A stretch of DNA of 64,000 bases from Magicicada septendecula (Eukaryota; Arthropoda; Insecta; Hemiptera; Cicadidae). Of this stretch, positions 60,540 through 64,000 are shown one piece after another. Position 1 is the first letter of the stretch, and each line of letters opens with the position of its first letter. The notes beneath the pieces were generated by a model. That model saw only the letters and a list, made by a program, of their open reading frames with translations. It ran no database searches and was not told the DNA's origin. The stretch covers positions 121,929,927 to 121,993,926 of the forward strand of contig CM068367.1 of NCBI GenBank assembly GCA_034769895.1, written 5' to 3'. The position numbers and the translations under genes were made by a program.

Positions 60540-61580
60540 CACCAGTTCTTGTCTCAACGGAACATGGTCGCGGTGGGGTGGGGGTTGTGCATCGAATTCC
60601 GAACCCGCCTCCATTGATATCAGTTACATATACTCGAAAGCTTGATATTCGAAAAAATATATTGCTACGTGTTAGCAGTATTTGAGAAGATTTAATTCAA
60701 AATAACTACCTGAGTAAGCTAGCATAATACTATTATGGTCAGTGATTACAGGCGACTACAGAATTCATTCATAAGGTAATCGTATTAAAATAATTGTTTA
60801 TATAGCTTTTTATTTTTGCTAATTAAAACGTGAGGAAGAAAGATTTCTTTATAATATTTGTGTGGACCTATAATATAAAACAGCGTTATCCACGTTATTC
60901 TAATGTGAAGCAATTATTGTACTGCTGCTCTTCATTACATATTTTCTCCTGCAGTATTATAAAACTCTGACTTTTAAATACACGCTTTTTTCCTTAGTCG
61001 GATTCCTTAGTTGAAATATTTGACTTGTACATCTAAAGAATAAATAATTTATCCTTTAGTATTTTATTTAACTCGTCACTTGTATGAGAAAGGGAAGAAG
61101 AGAGTGAAATACGGGCGGGAAGAGAGATGTGATACCAGGAGAGGGAAGGAATTCGCGAGGAATGGCGGACAGCTGGTGTGACGCAAAACGTTTGATGTAG
61201 GGTGTTGTTCTTATTCTCTGAGAATAATTGCTCCAGCGAATAATTTATGTTCTTATACAACGCAAAAATAAACGGACAAAAGTTTGAGAACAAACACTGT
61301 CATACTGCTTGAAAATAAAAGAATAGTTTTTGAATAAAATTATCCTAGTTTTAATTGACGAGTTTCCATCGTTCAGTTGCTCGATCGAGATGCAACCAAT
61401 TGCCTAGTGTGACTAAATTATTATATGGAGTGCCAACAGTTGGTGTAATACTTTCAGTATCAAACATCGCCCGGAGTTCTCCACTGTAATCTGCTAATAG
61501 CACATTTGTTTTGCGTAAATGAAGACTAAATTGTTATTAAATAGCTGCTGTTTTATGTGTCATCACAACAACTTTGAGCG
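60540..61580. other. Non-coding stretch
   Basis: No feature recognised. A chance 86-codon minus-strand frame at 61033-61293 has no domain. Confidence 0.5.
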
Positions 61581-61584
61581 TATA

Positions 61585-62484
61585 CGAGGGTCAGTTGAAA
61601 AGTTCGCGGCGCGACATTATAGCTAAGTGGTAGAACTAAAATCTTTCGTGTGCTGCAAGACGTATATTTCGCGTAAACACCTGTTAATTTCCAGATGTAT
61701 CTGTCAATTTATTCACTTTTACCAGCTGTTTAAAATGTTCCTGTCACGCGTGTTTTTAAAATGCACAAAATGAAACATCGTGTTGTGATGAATTCTCTGT
61801 TAAAAACGTTTTAGCGCCAATGGAAAATTAAAAACGAAATTGTAATTGTGTTAGGAGATACTGCGCCTTCAGAAACAACGGTAAATGGGGCACACTCGAG
61901 TTTAAACGTGGTCGTACAAGCACGGAAGACTATCCCAGCAGTGGACGTCCAAAAAGTGCAACAAAAAATGACATTATTGAAAAAAATTTCATAGGGTGTT
62001 GGAAGACTGCAGATTGAGGAGTGGATGGCGTTTACTGAAATATTAGGCACCTCATATGAGCGTGTGCATCATACTTTAACTCAAGAACATTGTGTGAAAA
62101 AGCGTTGTGCAAGATGGCTGCCGCATCCGGAGTTGTTGCATTTTTTGGGCGCCAGTGCGACCACGTTTAAACTGAAGTGCCTACTTACAAACCGTTGGTT
62201 TTGAAATCGCAGCATCTCCTGACGCATTTACAATTTCGTTCTGAATTTCCCTTGGTGCTAAACAATTTTTAACAAAGAATCACACCACGATGTTTGATTT
62301 TGTCCATTTTTCAAAACACGCGTGACACGTCAATTTTAAACAGCTTCTAAACAATGAATAAATTGATAGATAGATTTGGAAATTAACAGGAGTTCACGTA
62401 AAAACCAAATCTTGCAGCACAGGAAAAATGTTAGTTCTACCGCTAAGCTATAGTTGTCGCTCCGCGAACTTTTCAACTGACTCG
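61585..62484 (+). mobile_element. mariner-family element 2, internally deleted
   Basis: Inverted terminal repeats: CGAGGGTCAGTTGAAAAGTT on the left; on the right AACTTTTCAACTGACTCG, which lacks two bases. The similarity continues inward as GCTAAGTGGTAGAACTAA versus TTAGTTCTACCGCTAAGC. TA dinucleotides flank it at 61583-61584 and 62485-62486. It is 900 bp long against about 1.3 kb for an intact mariner. The terminal sequence differs from the 16486 element, so it is a separate mariner lineage. Confidence 0.93.
61780..62140 (+). pseudogene. mariner transposase N-terminal pseudogene
   Basis: Plus-strand blocks in changing frames: LGDTAPSETTVNGAHSSLN (from YGxxAPSxxTVxxWxxxF), VDVQKVQQK, and EWMAFTEILGTSYERVHHTL with TQEHCVKKRCARWLPHPEL at 62018-62140. 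The last block is the linker and second helix-turn-helix (IxEIAxxLGISYERVHHIL...LxMxKxCARWVPxxL). The catalytic domain with its three aspartates is deleted, and stops occur between blocks. Confidence 0.85.
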
Positions 62485-62639
62485 TAGAGTTATCCTGCAC
62501 TCAGAATGTTATGCTACTACATAAATCTACATCACCAACAGAATATACTCATCAAGAAGAACAAACAAAACTCCAAGACATACAAACCGGAATACCACGC
62601 GCACCATTCTCGGACAGTATATTTACAACAGTAATATTT

Positions 62640-62849
62640 ACCAGGAACCGAGCAAACAAAAACGACAGAAGACTCTTGTGGCGAACTCACATATTTACTA
62701 AAAGAAAACAAAACGGAACCGAAAATTCAACAAGTGTGTTGGCTTTTAGGAAAAAAGAAATCAGAGATGTCAAAGGAAAACAAGCGATTGCTCTCAGGAT
62801 CATCTATAACAGACTGTATGCACATACAGCATACGCCTTTGAGACTTAG
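62640..62849 (+). mobile_element. Jockey-like LINE fragment
   Basis: Within a 112-codon frame, DRRLLWRTHIFTKRKQNG matches the Jockey reverse-transcriptase motif LDRRLTWRxHIFTKRKQLG. It is followed loosely by RKKEIRDVKGKQAIALRIIY and HTAYAFE, in the place of GRKSxLSxxNKxLLYxxxxKPxWTYGIxL. The N-terminal part of the frame (62511-62640) is unlike any family I know. A small 5'- and 3'-truncated remnant. Confidence 0.5.
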
Positions 62850-63453
62850 CTGGCAATTCACACACAGTAAAGACCGTGATAACTAAATGCTTCGTGGACT
62901 GTTCCCGAGAAAATCCTACAGACTTAAACATGCCAAAAATGAGAAAATAAATTACTAAAATCATTGGTAGGAATAGAGATAAAATTTCATTACACTCTAC
63001 TGAACATGAATCCATATTACGAAGCAGGGCATGCAAGCCAACGGAATTAACTACTAAATTTTCGTTCCTGTTGGTATAGGGTGGGAGTTTCTCTGGAATA
63101 TTAGATGTTACTTTGCTTACAAAAATTAGATACTACTGCGGTTCCCTATGCGTTTGATTTAGGTTAAGAACTGACTACACTGGTAGCCTGTTTACAGTCT
63201 TGTGAACGTTCTTGTATATTAATATGAGCCAATAAAAAAAAAACTATAGCGTTCACACGTGAGATGCCTGTCACATTTTGCTTCATGGACACAAACATAA
63301 AAGTTTTATGATTTTACGATTGGAGATAATATGCCAAACAATTAGCAAACACCGTGGATTAATGTTTATTAATGTGAAATAGTCTACAATAAAGGCGCGT
63401 TTTAAAGAAAATGAGTTTTATCCGTGTAATTTGTCGCGTGTTAAATTAGTTTC

Positions 63454-63481
63454 ACACGCACACACACACGCGCGCGCGCGT
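63454..63481. repeat. (CA)n(CG)n tract
   Basis: CACACACACACGCGCGCGCG, followed by TATGTATGTATATG. Confidence 0.92.
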
Positions 63482-63794
63482 ATGTATGTATATGTTCTAG
63501 ACCCTTTTGTACTTTTGTTCTAGTTTTTCAAAATATAATTTATAGTCTCTTAGCCTTGTAGCATTGTTTCATCATTTGCAAACCTGTGCATGATGGAATC
63601 AAACTCGTCTAAAATTGAAAAACGTATATTCCCTCACATTTTCTTTTTCAGATTTTAAAATTTGTTCTAGAAAGAATAGTTGGCGATTAAGAGCAGCCTT
63701 CTGGAGGTCTTTTGTCGTACTGAAGGTCTTTGCGATAATCAGTTTTTAGTTTCATTTTAGAAACACAGTTTGCTTTACCGTCACTTTCAACATT

Positions 63795-63990
63795 CTATAT
63801 TAATATTATTATTAATCCTACTCTTCCAAAACTGACCAGGAATTATTATTACAATATTATTATTTATATTATTATAAATTATTATTATATCCCGCTCTTC
63901 CAAATATTATGATTATTATTATTGTTATTATTATTATTAATCCTGTTCTTCCAAAACTGACCTGACCTGACCTGTCTAAAACTGACGTCA
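63795..63990. repeat. TTA-rich repeat with a recurring TCCTnnTCTTCCAAAACTGACC motif
   Basis: ATTATTAATCCT plus CTCTTCCAAAACTGACC occurs at about 63810-63838 and 63931-63962, with a partial copy (CCCGCTCTTCCAAATATTA) at 63891-63909. The units are joined by (ATT)n. It ends in ACCTGACCTGACCTG and reaches nearly to the window edge, so the array may continue outside. Confidence 0.75.
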
Positions 63991-64000
63991 TGTTGGTCGT

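Overview
The window is eukaryotic and probably from an arthropod with a large, repeat-rich genome; a hemimetabolous insect fits best, but this is inference. By eye it is about 64-65% A+T. No open reading frame of ordinary bacterial or viral type exists. The longest apparent frames are microsatellite read-through or short chance frames. What can be read is (i) a very thin scatter of possible host exons, and (ii) a dense graveyard of transposable elements: mariner, pogo/Tigger-like, hAT and hAT-like MITEs, RTE-like and Jockey-like LINE fragments, a possible LTR element, a possible Helitron end, microsatellites and tandem duplications.

Host signal. The best plus-strand landmark is a first coding exon at 11356-11433. 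It has 26 codons, starts with tandem ATGs and ends in a clean AAG|GTGAGT donor. It follows about 1 kb of relatively CpG-rich, purine-repeat-rich sequence that looks like a promoter and 5' leader. I recognise no later exon of that gene with confidence, so much of the rest of the window may be its long first intron; 20587-20677 and 57976-58026 are weak candidates. On the minus strand there is a well-formed 81-bp internal exon at 24391-24471 (phase 1-1, cysteine-rich) and an 85-codon terminal-exon-like frame at 32404-32661 with a signal-peptide-like start. I cannot name either protein.

Layout. 1-6 kb: LINE fragment, duplicated 263-bp unit, possible Helitron end, MITE copy, GC-rich retroposed insert with target-site duplication, hAT element with a decayed transposase C-terminus, LINE fragment. 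6-10 kb: AT-rich, purine tracts and (GT)n(GA)n. 10-11.4 kb: promoter-like leader and exon 1. 11.4-22.5 kb: two copies of a composite repeat, deleted mariner with a nested perfect palindrome, MITE copy, LINE 3' end, 220-bp tandem duplication. 22.5-33 kb: candidate minus-strand exons, CTT microsatellite, two LINE remnants, MITE copy. 33-45 kb: LINE remnants of at least two lineages in both orientations. 45-53 kb: LINE ends, deleted pogo-like element, 40-bp tandem array, possible LTR with primer-binding site, inverted repeat, tRNA-like remnant. 56-64 kb: about 310 bp of (CA)n/(CT)n, LINE 3' ends, an inverted copy of the composite repeat, a second deleted mariner, a Jockey-like fragment and a TTA-rich repeat running off the window.

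No cooperating gene system, operon, CRISPR array or intact mobile element is visible. The most useful leads are the candidate exons, the strong excess of the palindrome TAGGCCTA, and several structurally well-bounded non-autonomous transposons.
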